Below are positions 54,101 through 62,237 of a DNA stretch of 64,000 nucleotides, piece after piece. Below the pieces are notes generated by a model. The model was not told the DNA's origin. It did no database searches and was given only the letters and a program-made list of their open reading frames with translations. This stretch comes from Gordonia polyisoprenivorans NBRC 16320 = JCM 10675 (GTDB taxonomy: Bacteria; Actinomycetota; Actinomycetes; Mycobacteriales; Mycobacteriaceae). A program made the position numbers and the translations under genes. Where the stretch lies: contig NZ_BAEI01000011.1 of assembly GCF_000241325.1 (NCBI RefSeq), forward strand, positions 124,001-188,000, written 5' to 3'. Position 1 is the first letter of the stretch. Each line of letters begins with the position of its first letter.

Positions 54101-57100
54101 CGGCCCAGTCGACGGCGGCCCAGTCAGCGGCGGCACAGTCGATGGCGGGCCGGCCGAACGGAACGACCGTCGACGTCTCGTCACAAGCGCCGCCGATCGC
54201 TGCCACCACGCTCGCACAACCCACAGAGAGTGACATGACCATGGAGATCCCCTCTGCCCCCGACGTCACCGTCAGTCCGACACGGCCTGCGGCCGAGAAG
54301 GTCGCAGCCCCGGCGGGTGACCTCGGTGCGCTCCTGGCCGATCACCTGCACACCCACCGCGGCTATCTGGAAGGGCAGCTGACCCTGGCTCGCGAACTGG
54401 CGCAGGCGGTTGCGCAACCCCACGCCGACCCGGCGACGCTCGCCGCGATCGGCGCGGTCAGCACGCACGGAATTGCCATCAGCGAGGGGCACATTCGTGC
54501 CAGCGAGGTCATTGCCGAGATCGTCGCGCTGGACCAGGGGGCCGCGCCGACCGTTCCGATGCGCACCTCGCCCGCACCGTCGATGGACATCATGCGGGAG
54601 GAGTCGAGCCCGGCGGCCCTCGCCCCGTCGGCGGTGCAACCGGCTGTGTCGCAGGCGCAGGGTCTCCGGACCACCGACGCGCCGTCCGTCGGTTCACCCG
54701 CCGGCCCCGAGGAGGCGCCCCCTGAACGGACCTCGCCGGAGCCGACCTCGCCCGAGCCCACCTCGCCCGACCAGGCTGCTGTGCAGACCGCGGTGACCGC
54801 CGACGATGTGCGGTCGGCGCTGCGGGAGGTGGTGGCCGAGCGGACCGGGTATCCGGTGGACATGGTGGATCCGGCAATGGATCTGGAAGCCGATCTCGGG
54901 GTGGATTCGATCAAGCGGGTGCAGGTTCTCGGGGAGGTGCAGGCGCGGTTCCCGCAGCTGCCGAGCTTGGGTCCGGAACAACTCGGTACGGCCCGCTCCC
55001 TCGATCAGATCGTCGCGCTGCTGACCACCGGTGGTGATGCCGACCCAAAAGGTGAGGCCCCGCGTGACGGGGCACCGACGTCGGACTCCGCTGTTCGGCG
55101 TCACTTCATCGCGACGGCGGAGCTGCCGCCGATCGATCGCGCCGTCCGCCCATTCGGCGATCAGCCCGTCGCCGTGGTCCTCGGCATCGGGGTCTTCGAC
55201 GACCGGGCGCAAGCCATCGCCGAGGCATTGCGGGCCGACGGCTGGCGGGTCGCCGAGTCGACCCGACCGTTCGTCGACGCCCCCGACGGCCCCGACGCCA
55301 CCGACGCCACCGACGCCACCGACCACTCGGGCGCCCCGAGCGACGATTCGGTGGTGCGGGAACCGATGGACCTGTGCGTGATGGTGCTCCCCACCGGGAC
55401 CGATGAGGATGCGTCGGCGATGGGTGGACTGGCCGAGACGGCCGCTCGGCTCGAGGAGGCGATTCTCGCCGCCGGCACCGTGGTGGAGGGGCTCGTCACA
55501 CAGGCCGAGCACACCGGACGTCGTGCCGGGCTGGTGACCGTCACCGCGGTGGACGGTCACCTCGGGCTCGCGCCGGCCGACGTGCTGCGCGGCTGCGGCC
55601 CACTTCCGGACGCGGTGTCGGCGAGTGTCGCCGGAGTCGGCGGTCTGGTGAAAACGGTTGCGGCCGAACATCCTGCGCTCTTCGTCCGGGCGCTCGACGT
55701 GGATGAGCGGCTCGACGCGCAGGGGTGTGCGAGACACGTGCTGGCCGAGATCACCGACGGCGCGACCGACGTCGTCGAGGTGGGGATCGACGCAGCGGGG
55801 CGGCGGCGCACCCTGGTGCCGCACCGGGGCCACCACCGACACTCCTCGACGCCGATCGCAGAGAACCCGGAGGTCGACCAGCTCACGGCCGGCGACGTGG
55901 TGGTGGTCAGTGGTGGTGCACGTGGCATCACCGCGCTGTGTGTCGAGGCGCTCGCCGAACGCTGCGACGCACGGTTCGTCCTGATGGGCCGCACCCCCCT
56001 CGCGGACGAACCGGAATGGGCGCGGGGTGTCGCCGACACCGGGCTGCGTGCCGCAGCCATCGCTGCGATGGCCTCCTCTCGTCCGACACCGGCCGAGATC
56101 GGGAGGTCCTGTGCCGCAGTGCTGGCCGGACGTGAGATCGCCGCGCTCCTGCGCCGACTCGGCACCGACGGCCCGTCGCCTCGGGTGCGCTACGTCAGTG
56201 CCGACATCGCCGATGCGGAGTCGGTTTCTGCCGCACTGGCCCCGCTCCGAGCGGAGATCACCGCAGTCGTGCACGGTGCGGGAGTGCTCGCCGATGCACC
56301 TCTGATGTCGAAGACACGCGACCAGATCCGCTCGGTGTTCGCGCCGAAACTCCTCGGTCTCGGTGCCCTCCTCGATGCGCTGAGTGCCGATGCCGACGAC
56401 TCACCACTGCGGAGCCTGGTGCTGTTCACCTCGGTCGCGGGCCTGTACGGCAATGCCGGACAGGCCGACTACGCCGTGGCGAACGAGGCGCTGGTGCGCT
56501 TCGCCGCGCGGTGGAAGGCTCGCCACCCCGACCGTCACGTGACCGCGATCGACTGGGGAGCGTGGGACGCCGGGATGGTCGACGAGACGCTTCGTGCCCA
56601 CTTCGTGGCGCGTGGGGTGACCCTACTACCGCCGGAGGTCGGCGTGCGTGCCTTCACCGAGCAGTACGGGCAGCACCGACGCGACGACACCGCGGTCCTC
56701 GTCGGGGAAGACGCATCCCTCTGCCCCACAATCGAACCCGACCGGTCGGTGGAGGTCGTTCGTTCGCTCACCGAACTCGCGCGGCAGCCTGTGCTGCTGG
56801 CACACCGCATCGGTGCGCATCCGGTTCTGCCCGCGACCTTCGCCATCGGTGCGATGATCGGCGTGGCCGAACGAAGTGCGCCGGGACGGACAATCCGCCG
56901 CGTCGAGGGATTCGAGGTGTTGCGCGGCATCGTGTTCGATGATGCTCCACTCGAGGCGCCGAACGTCGAGATCGTTCCCGCACGAGGCCGACTCGTCGCA
57001 TCGATCACCACCGCCGCCGATCGAGGCCCGGTGCCACGGTATCGGGCGCACCTACTCGACTCCGCCCCCGGACCGGACCGATCGGTCGTGGCGTTGCCCG

Positions 57101-57594
57101 ACGACTTCGGCACGGGGGCCTCGGGCAACGAATTGTATTGCGATGCAGTCCAGTTCCACGGACCCTCGCTGCAGGGCATGCGGCAGATCTGGCGGCCGTC
57201 CCCGGACACGGTGATCGTCGAGTGCTCACGTCCGCAACCGGTCGATCCGAAGGACGATTCGGTGATCATCGACGCCTATCGAGGTGCCCTGCACGATCCC
57301 GTACTCGCCGATCTGGTGCTGCAGGTACCGCCGGTGCTGGGCCATCAGCTCCGTGGTGGGGCCTGGTTGCCGCTCGGAGTGGGTGCGTGGACCCACCTCC
57401 ACCCGCTGCCCGACACCGACCCGTTCCTGGTGGTCGCCGGCCACCCGAGGGTCGCCGACACCCAGGTGATCTGTGACGTCACCGTCTACGACACCGCACA
57501 CACGATGCTCGCGCACCTCGGTGACGTCACGGTGGTCACCACCGCCGATCTCTCCGACAAGTTCAGTGACTCAGTGAGGCAATGGAATCCATGA
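51196..57594 (+). CDS. PfaA-like type I polyketide/PUFA-type synthase (KS-AT-ACP-KR-DH)
   Basis: This is a 2132-residue iterative megasynthase. KS covers residues 28-480, with Cys229 in DAACAASL, His364 in EAHATGTAVGD and His403 in QIGHTKG. AT covers about 580-890, with GQGSQ and Ser679 in GHSFGEL. After a low-complexity linker with AQSTA repeats (955-985) comes one ACP (about 1199-1278) carrying Ser1238 in LGVDSIKRV, the PUFA-synthase type. KR follows (GGARGIT near 1568; FTSVAGLYGNAGQADYAVAN), then a C-terminal DH-like domain with HRIGAHPVLPATF. This is PfaA order, but PfaA usually has five to nine ACPs. GTG 51196 has AAGGAG upstream. Confidence 0.92.
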   Translation: MTTVPSADVGAPTGADTDRHVQRRLARNPIAIVGMSGLLPQAADLGQYWQNIVDGVDCTTEVPDSRWSLDDYFDADPSAPDKTYSRRGAFLPDVAFDPLEFGLPPNQLEVTSTMQTLSLGVARDLLLDTGAPGSEWYDPSRTGVVLGTTGPVPLMHPLAARLSTPVLKEVARSCGISDDDADRLAEKFTAAFAPWEENSFPGLLANVVAGRIANRLGLGGMNCTVDAACAASLAAIRTAVAELVDGRADTMITGGVDTENSIFIYMCFSKVGALSKTDAIKPFSDNADGTLLGEGITMLALRRLSDAQRDGNRIYAVIRGLGSSSDGRSKSIYAPRAEGQLVALRRAYADAECSPTSVELFEAHATGTAVGDRTELTALGELLADASENRFAAVGSVKSQIGHTKGAAGTASVMKLALGLHHRVLPGTINVAAPNAAITAESPYYVNTRTRPWIRDPQRPVRRAAASAMGFGGTNFHVVLEEAPGSPGATRPLHSVARAHLWHAPDVATLIDRVRTESPVDGDVPAEEVRVGFVSSDDANAEYLREVAVEQLIAQPGASSWRHPEGIYYAAAAMPDLRVAALFAGQGSQYVDMGITAALNVPTLTRAFDDANAVFAGASTRLGSVVFPPPAFTDEEREAQEMMLRRTEFAQPAIGALAAGQFRFLAELGLAVTDFAGHSFGELTALWASGSLSDNDFHALARARGAAMAPSGDGDRGTMLAVPADRDRVEEMLDGRDDIWLCNHNAPDQVVVGGGTDAVERFAADARDAGLNVRQLPVSAAFHTPYVDHAVDAFRPAAEAATIGAPHGVVYANSPGAHYGDDIERNRDTLVGQLRRPVEFAAALSAMADAGCNVFVEFGPKKVLTSLVDRTLDDVVAIPTDAGPLGDSDVALKRAAVHLAVLGAPLTDINRYASDPVAPRPSTGMTVTLSAPEYVPAVRKQAYQDALHDGFRIGAQSTAAQSTAAQSTAAQSTAAQSAAAQSMAGRPNGTTVDVSSQAPPIAATTLAQPTESDMTMEIPSAPDVTVSPTRPAAEKVAAPAGDLGALLADHLHTHRGYLEGQLTLARELAQAVAQPHADPATLAAIGAVSTHGIAISEGHIRASEVIAEIVALDQGAAPTVPMRTSPAPSMDIMREESSPAALAPSAVQPAVSQAQGLRTTDAPSVGSPAGPEEAPPERTSPEPTSPEPTSPDQAAVQTAVTADDVRSALREVVAERTGYPVDMVDPAMDLEADLGVDSIKRVQVLGEVQARFPQLPSLGPEQLGTARSLDQIVALLTTGGDADPKGEAPRDGAPTSDSAVRRHFIATAELPPIDRAVRPFGDQPVAVVLGIGVFDDRAQAIAEALRADGWRVAESTRPFVDAPDGPDATDATDATDHSGAPSDDSVVREPMDLCVMVLPTGTDEDASAMGGLAETAARLEEAILAAGTVVEGLVTQAEHTGRRAGLVTVTAVDGHLGLAPADVLRGCGPLPDAVSASVAGVGGLVKTVAAEHPALFVRALDVDERLDAQGCARHVLAEITDGATDVVEVGIDAAGRRRTLVPHRGHHRHSSTPIAENPEVDQLTAGDVVVVSGGARGITALCVEALAERCDARFVLMGRTPLADEPEWARGVADTGLRAAAIAAMASSRPTPAEIGRSCAAVLAGREIAALLRRLGTDGPSPRVRYVSADIADAESVSAALAPLRAEITAVVHGAGVLADAPLMSKTRDQIRSVFAPKLLGLGALLDALSADADDSPLRSLVLFTSVAGLYGNAGQADYAVANEALVRFAARWKARHPDRHVTAIDWGAWDAGMVDETLRAHFVARGVTLLPPEVGVRAFTEQYGQHRRDDTAVLVGEDASLCPTIEPDRSVEVVRSLTELARQPVLLAHRIGAHPVLPATFAIGAMIGVAERSAPGRTIRRVEGFEVLRGIVFDDAPLEAPNVEIVPARGRLVASITTAADRGPVPRYRAHLLDSAPGPDRSVVALPDDFGTGASGNELYCDAVQFHGPSLQGMRQIWRPSPDTVIVECSRPQPVDPKDDSVIIDAYRGALHDPVLADLVLQVPPVLGHQLRGGAWLPLGVGAWTHLHPLPDTDPFLVVAGHPRVADTQVICDVTVYDTAHTMLAHLGDVTVVTTADLSDKFSDSVRQWNP
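54058..54147 (+). repeat. 15-bp tandem repeat in the PfaA-like linker (6 copies)
   Basis: Six in-frame 15-base units encode AQSTA four times, then AQSAA and AQSMA. It lies between AT and ACP, in a region with no fold. A similar, shorter three-unit array encoding TSPEP-type units follows at about 54723-54770, just before the ACP. Confidence 0.88.
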
Positions 57595-59789
57595 CCACTT
57601 TTGACGAGACCACTTTTGACGAGACCACTCTTCATGAGACCACTCTTCATGAGACCACGGTCGACCAGACCGGTTTCGACGACACCACATTCGACGACGA
57701 CGCCGCTTTCGACCTGATCGCCTTCGACGGCCCGGTGTTCGACCCGTTCGCCGGTGGTTCGCCGCAGGCGCCGAGAGACGACGAATCCGTCGAGCCGGTA
57801 TCCACCCGGATCGCCCCGATCCCCGCGGCCCGTACCGGTCCGGCGGGGGGAGCGGGCCCGGTGGGTGCGCCGGGGCCGATGACGGGTTCGGTCGCCGACC
57901 TCGCCGCGGGGGTGCTCTCGGCACATCGCGCGGCCCTACGGGCACAGACGGCATTGCAGCGCGCCCTCGTCGATCGCGCACTGTCCGGAAATCGATTCTC
58001 GCGCAGTGCTTCTGAACCCGCGGCGCCGGCGTCGGGCGACACACACGGGTCGGGTGGCAACCATCGGGCGGGAGCACTCACGAGTGCGCCGGAAGGCGCG
58101 TTCAAACCTCTCACCCGTCCCTCGGCGACAACCCTGCGTCCCGCCGAACTGCCCGCACTGCTCGCGCGGGCCGGATACCCCGGACCGGTGGCCGTCGACG
58201 TCGTCACCGACATCTCCGTGCGTGGTGGCTCCCGCGGCCTGGGCGCCCTGAGTGCCACACCGGCCCGCGGAGCCGCGCCGCAGGATGCGGTGAAGGTCGC
58301 GGCGGTGATCTTCGCGGCTCTCGTCGGATTGCCGGACTGCCTGCCGAACCCGACCGCTCACGTCGCCCTGAGGTCGTCGCACGATCTCCCCGCCGGGCCC
58401 TTCCGGCTCGAGATCCGCGAGATCGATCTGCTTCCGCGCCCACATCTCGTCGCCGAGGTCGTGGCGGCTGACGCCGGGGTGACCGACGCCGGGGTGACCT
58501 ACGCGGGGGTGACCGATAACGGAGTGGCCCAGGACGATCACGGTCAGGTCGAGGTCCTTCTCCGCGAGGGCCCCGGAACCCACGTCGGTCCCCGAGCCGG
58601 TGGCGGTGCGCCGTCCCCGTCGGCCCGGACCAGTCGGGACGGTCGTCATGTCCTGCTCAACGAATTCCACATGGCGCACCTGTCGCGTGGGGACCAGGCA
58701 CTCGCGCTCGGTCCCGAGTTCGGCGTGTACACCGGCCGTCGCGCCACCCGATTGCCCACCGGGGGTCTGCTGCTGGTCGACCGGGTCGTCGACTACTCGG
58801 GAAATGAGAACAGCAGGAAAACAGCGGAATTCGGTCCTGCGGCGTATAACACCGAGTACGACGCGCCGGCCGACTCGTGGTATTTCGCCGACACGGCCAA
58901 CGAGTCGATGCCGCATTTCGTCTTCATGGAGACGTCCCTGCAGGCGGCCCTGTTGATGGGGTACTACGCCGGGCCGACGCTCGTCGACCCACACGCAACC
59001 GCCAGTCTGCGCAATCTCGGTGGGACCGCGACACTGCACCGTCAGCTCGACCTCCGCGACAAGACGATCTGTCAACACTCGCGATTGCTGTCCACCACGA
59101 TCCTGCCCGGATCGTCGTTGCAGACCTTCGACTACACGCTGAGCGTCGAGGGCGAAACCCTCTACAGCGGTGAGACGCTGTTCGGCTACTTCAGCGACGA
59201 GGCGCTGGCCACCCAGACCGGGCTCGATGCCGGCGCCACTCGTCCCAGCTGGATTGCCGCGCAACAGATCCGGCCGCGCACCCGGCGCATCGACGTTGCC
59301 GCGCGCCGCGGCGCCACCGACCGGATGCCGCGTTCGGTGGGCAAGCTCGCCCTGCTCGACTGGGTTGATGTCGTCGACGGCGGCGGCGAATTCGGCCTGG
59401 GCTGTCTTCACCTGATCCGGCCGATCGATCCCCACGATTGGTACTTCGAGCGGCACTTCCACCTCGATCCGGTGATTCCCGGATCACTCGGCGTGGAGAC
59501 GGTCGTCCAGGCCGTTCAGGAATGGATGATCGACGCCGGCCACGGGAGCGATTACGCAGAACCCGGATTCGCCATCCCCACCGGAGTCGCGTTCGGCTGG
59601 AAGTACCGCGGACAGTTCCTGCCCTCCGACGAACACTGCGAGGTGGAGGTGCACATCAAATCGGTGCACGTCGGTGAGCACGCGGTGGTGGTCGTCGTCG
59701 ACGCCTCCCTGTGGAAACCGGGATTGCGCATCTACGAACTGACCGATCTCGGAATCGAACTCCATGACCGAAAGGCCATCCAGCGATGA
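57591..59789 (+). CDS. PfaC-like dehydratase protein (FabA-like double hotdog) without KS-CLF
   Basis: This is a 732-residue protein matching only the C-terminal dehydratase part of PfaC. The first 40 residues are 15-bp-encoded TTFDE/TTLHE repeats. Residues 100-130 form an Ala-rich helix, and 190-300 a conserved-looking domain I do not recognise. From 375 come hotdog domains: one with PHFVFMETSLQAALLMGYY (near 440), another near 614 with WYFERHFHLDPVIPGSLGVE, the FabA-type His and DPVMPG-like motif. In PUFA synthases these make the cis double bonds. The KS and chain-length factor that precede them in PfaC are absent. ATG 57591 overlaps the PfaA-like stop; ATG 57582 is an alternative. Confidence 0.85.
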   Translation: MTTFDETTFDETTLHETTLHETTVDQTGFDDTTFDDDAAFDLIAFDGPVFDPFAGGSPQAPRDDESVEPVSTRIAPIPAARTGPAGGAGPVGAPGPMTGSVADLAAGVLSAHRAALRAQTALQRALVDRALSGNRFSRSASEPAAPASGDTHGSGGNHRAGALTSAPEGAFKPLTRPSATTLRPAELPALLARAGYPGPVAVDVVTDISVRGGSRGLGALSATPARGAAPQDAVKVAAVIFAALVGLPDCLPNPTAHVALRSSHDLPAGPFRLEIREIDLLPRPHLVAEVVAADAGVTDAGVTYAGVTDNGVAQDDHGQVEVLLREGPGTHVGPRAGGGAPSPSARTSRDGRHVLLNEFHMAHLSRGDQALALGPEFGVYTGRRATRLPTGGLLLVDRVVDYSGNENSRKTAEFGPAAYNTEYDAPADSWYFADTANESMPHFVFMETSLQAALLMGYYAGPTLVDPHATASLRNLGGTATLHRQLDLRDKTICQHSRLLSTTILPGSSLQTFDYTLSVEGETLYSGETLFGYFSDEALATQTGLDAGATRPSWIAAQQIRPRTRRIDVAARRGATDRMPRSVGKLALLDWVDVVDGGGEFGLGCLHLIRPIDPHDWYFERHFHLDPVIPGSLGVETVVQAVQEWMIDAGHGSDYAEPGFAIPTGVAFGWKYRGQFLPSDEHCEVEVHIKSVHVGEHAVVVVVDASLWKPGLRIYELTDLGIELHDRKAIQR
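57594..57668 (+). repeat. 15-bp tandem repeat at the N-terminus of the PfaC-like gene (5 copies)
   Basis: Five units follow the start codon directly and encode TTFDE, TTFDE, TTLHE, TTLHE and TTVDQ. Neighbouring copies are nearly exact, with pairs 1-2 and 3-4 the closest. A second small array at about 58483-58530 in the same gene encodes AGVTD-type units. Confidence 0.88.
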
Positions 59790-61354
59790 CCCTCACCACA
59801 CATTCCGGCGTGCCGTCGGGCGCCGACGGCACCATCGCCCACACCACGGCGACGATCCGAGCCGTTCTGCACGACCTCGAGCAGCCGTGCCGGATCGTGC
59901 GGGGCACACGCGGCCTCGGTGCGACATCGGCCGCGACAGACGCGCAGGTGCTGGCAGCGGTGCCGCCACTGCCGCCGCAGATGCTGGGGGACAGCGAGTT
60001 CCGACGATTCCACGGCGTGCGGTCGGCATACGCGGCGGGGTCGATGGCCAACGGGATCTCCTCGGTGTCCATGGTGGTGGCGATGTCGCGCGCCGGTTAT
60101 CTCGCCTCGTACGGCGCGGCCGGCGTGCTGCCGCGACGCGTGGACGCCGCGCTGGCCGAGTTGTCGGCCACCCTCGGTGACTCTCCCTACGCGTGCAACC
60201 TGATCCACAGCCCCAGCGAGCCGGCTCTGGAGGACGCCATCGTCGATGCCTGCCTGCGACACGGGGTGCGCTGCGTCGAGGCGTCGGCATTCATGTCGCT
60301 GACCCCGGCGATCCTCCGGTACCGATTGGCCGGACTCCACCTCGGCCCCGACGGGGTGACGCCACGACATCGTCTGATCGCCAAGGTCTCCCGCTCGGAG
60401 GTCGCCGAATTGTTTCTCCGTCCGGCGCCACCGACGATGATCGACGCCCTCGTCGCCGACGGCCACATCACGGCCGAACAGGGGCAGTGGGCGCGGCGCA
60501 TCCCGGTCGCCGACGACATCACCGCCGAGGCCGACTCCGGCGGACACACCGATCGTCGGCCGCTACCGGTATTGCTGCCCGACCTCATCGCGACTCGGGA
60601 TCGCGTGGCATCGGAGTTCCCCGCCGCCGCCTCGGTCCGAGTGGGTGCCGCAGGCGGGCTCGGAACCCCGACCGCGCTGGCCGGCGCGTTCGCGATGGGT
60701 GCAGCCTACGTCGTGACCGGATCGATCAACCAGGCATGCGTCGAAGCCGACCAATCGGCAACGGCCAAGCGTTTTCTCGGCACCGCCGATGTGGCCGATG
60801 TGGCGATGGCCGCCTCCTCGGACATGTTCGAGATGGGCGTGCAGGTGCAGGTCCTGCGCCGCGGAACGATGTTCGCGGCCCGGGCCAACCGGCTCTTCGA
60901 GTTCTATCGTGACCATGACGGGATCGAGTCGATGCCGCCCGAGACACGCCGGGAGATCGAGGAGACCATTCTCCGACGCCCGTGTGACGAGGTGTGGGCA
61001 GAGTGCGTCGACTACTTCACGCAACGAGATCCACGCCAACTCGCCGGCGCCGCAGACGACCCGAAACGACGGATGGCGCTGATCTTCCGCTGGTATCTGG
61101 GACTGTCGTCGGGCTGGGCGATCCGTGGCGACGCCGAGCGGGTCGCCGACTATCAGATCTGGTGCGGTCCGGCGCTCGGGGCGTTCAATCGCTGGGTGGC
61201 CGACACCCGGCTCCGTGATGTCGGCGAACGGAGGGTCGCCGAGGTGGCCGCAGAGCTGATGCGGGGCACCGCGATCGTCACGCGGGTGGCGGCGCTGCGC
61301 ACCGCCGGGGTACGGCTGCCCGGATCGGTGACGGCGGTACGGCCGCAGGTGTGA
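59786..61354 (+). CDS. PfaD-like enoyl reductase (FMN, NPD-like barrel)
   Basis: This 522-residue protein is the stand-alone trans-acting enoyl reductase of PUFA and related synthases. The TIM-barrel flavin domain has MANGISSVSMVVAMSRAG, the PYACNLIHSP substrate loop, VEASAFMSLTP, and the FMN-phosphate region GAAGGLGTPTALAGAFAMGA (near residue 287) with VVTGSINQACVEA. The C-terminal FNRWV region and long helices are as in PfaD. It starts in an ATGA overlap with the PfaC-like gene. The reductase saturates enoyl-ACP intermediates, so its use in each cycle sets how unsaturated the product is. Confidence 0.92.
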   Translation: MTLTTHSGVPSGADGTIAHTTATIRAVLHDLEQPCRIVRGTRGLGATSAATDAQVLAAVPPLPPQMLGDSEFRRFHGVRSAYAAGSMANGISSVSMVVAMSRAGYLASYGAAGVLPRRVDAALAELSATLGDSPYACNLIHSPSEPALEDAIVDACLRHGVRCVEASAFMSLTPAILRYRLAGLHLGPDGVTPRHRLIAKVSRSEVAELFLRPAPPTMIDALVADGHITAEQGQWARRIPVADDITAEADSGGHTDRRPLPVLLPDLIATRDRVASEFPAAASVRVGAAGGLGTPTALAGAFAMGAAYVVTGSINQACVEADQSATAKRFLGTADVADVAMAASSDMFEMGVQVQVLRRGTMFAARANRLFEFYRDHDGIESMPPETRREIEETILRRPCDEVWAECVDYFTQRDPRQLAGAADDPKRRMALIFRWYLGLSSGWAIRGDAERVADYQIWCGPALGAFNRWVADTRLRDVGERRVAEVAAELMRGTAIVTRVAALRTAGVRLPGSVTAVRPQV

Positions 61355-61394
61355 GGCGTCGCCGCACTCGCGGTGACATCGCTGGCGCTCGGGT

Positions 61395-62237
61395 CTACTT
61401 CAGGCCCGAGCGCACGAACGCGTTGACGATGTGGCGCTGCAACAGCAGATAGAGTACGAACACCGGCAGGCACGACATACCGGCGAGTGCCATCATCGCA
61501 CCCCAGTCGGTGCCCTCGGCGGTCATGAAGCTCCGAAGCCCGAGCTGGACAACCGAACTCGTACGCTGCAGGACAACCGCAGGCCAGAAGTACTCGTTCC
61601 AGGCGTTGATGAACAGCAGGATCGACAGGGCGGCGAGAGCCGGCCGGAGGTTGGGGACGACGACGGTCCACAAAATGGTCCACGACGTACGGCCGTCCAT
61701 GCGGGCCGCGGCGATCAATTCCTTCGGGAACGAATCCATGTGCTGGCGCAACATGAGTACCGCCAGCGCCGAACACAGGGTGGGCATCATGACGCCGACA
61801 AGGGTGTTGAGCATGCCGAGCTGCTGGAGCAGAACGTAATTGGGGAGCATGGTCACCTGGAAGGGGACCAGCCAGGTCCCGACGAAGGCAACGAACAGCA
61901 GGCGCTTCCCGCGGAACTCGTACATCGAGAAGGCGTAGGCGGCCAGCAGGGCGATGAGCAGTTGGGCGATCGTCGACCCGGCGGCGACGGCAAACGTGTT
62001 GGCCAGCAGGGTGACCACATGTGTTTGCGCGGCGGCATCGGCGTAGTTCTCCAACGAGAGCGGCCAGGGTACCGGGCGCAGGGAGTACTGGTCCTCGGGG
62101 CGGCGCAATGACGTCGCCACGAGCCAATAGATGGGAAATCCGCACACCAGCGCGATACTCGCGAGCACGAGATGTCCGCGCACGCGGGCACCGGTGCCCC
62201 GGTCGTGGTGTGGTGTGGTGTGACTACTTGTCGTCAT
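61395..62237 (-). CDS. ABC sugar transporter permease, MalG/UgpE type
   Basis: This is a 280-residue permease subunit with six transmembrane helices. The cytoplasmic EAA loop is KELIAAARMDGRTSWTILWT, the contact to the ATPase. Other family marks are PIYWLVATSLRRPEDQYSL at the start and FINAWNEYFWPAVVL near the end, typical of carbohydrate or glycerol-3-phosphate importers (CUT1). It overlaps the first permease gene by 14 bases. It is convergent with pfaD, 40 bases apart, and should be unrelated to the lipid cluster. ATPase and binding protein are not in the window. Confidence 0.9.
   Translation of the reverse strand: MTTSSHTTPHHDRGTGARVRGHLVLASIALVCGFPIYWLVATSLRRPEDQYSLRPVPWPLSLENYADAAAQTHVVTLLANTFAVAAGSTIAQLLIALLAAYAFSMYEFRGKRLLFVAFVGTWLVPFQVTMLPNYVLLQQLGMLNTLVGVMMPTLCSALAVLMLRQHMDSFPKELIAAARMDGRTSWTILWTVVVPNLRPALAALSILLFINAWNEYFWPAVVLQRTSSVVQLGLRSFMTAEGTDWGAMMALAGMSCLPVFVLYLLLQRHIVNAFVRSGLK

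Noticed and set aside
54058..54147. Tandem array resembling a CRISPR
   Set aside because: Units are contiguous, 15 bp and in frame, with no spacers and no cas genes nearby.
57582..57590. Upstream ATG of the PfaC-like gene
   Set aside because: GAGG would be only two bases before it. The ATGA overlap at 57591 gives better spacing, though this is not proven.
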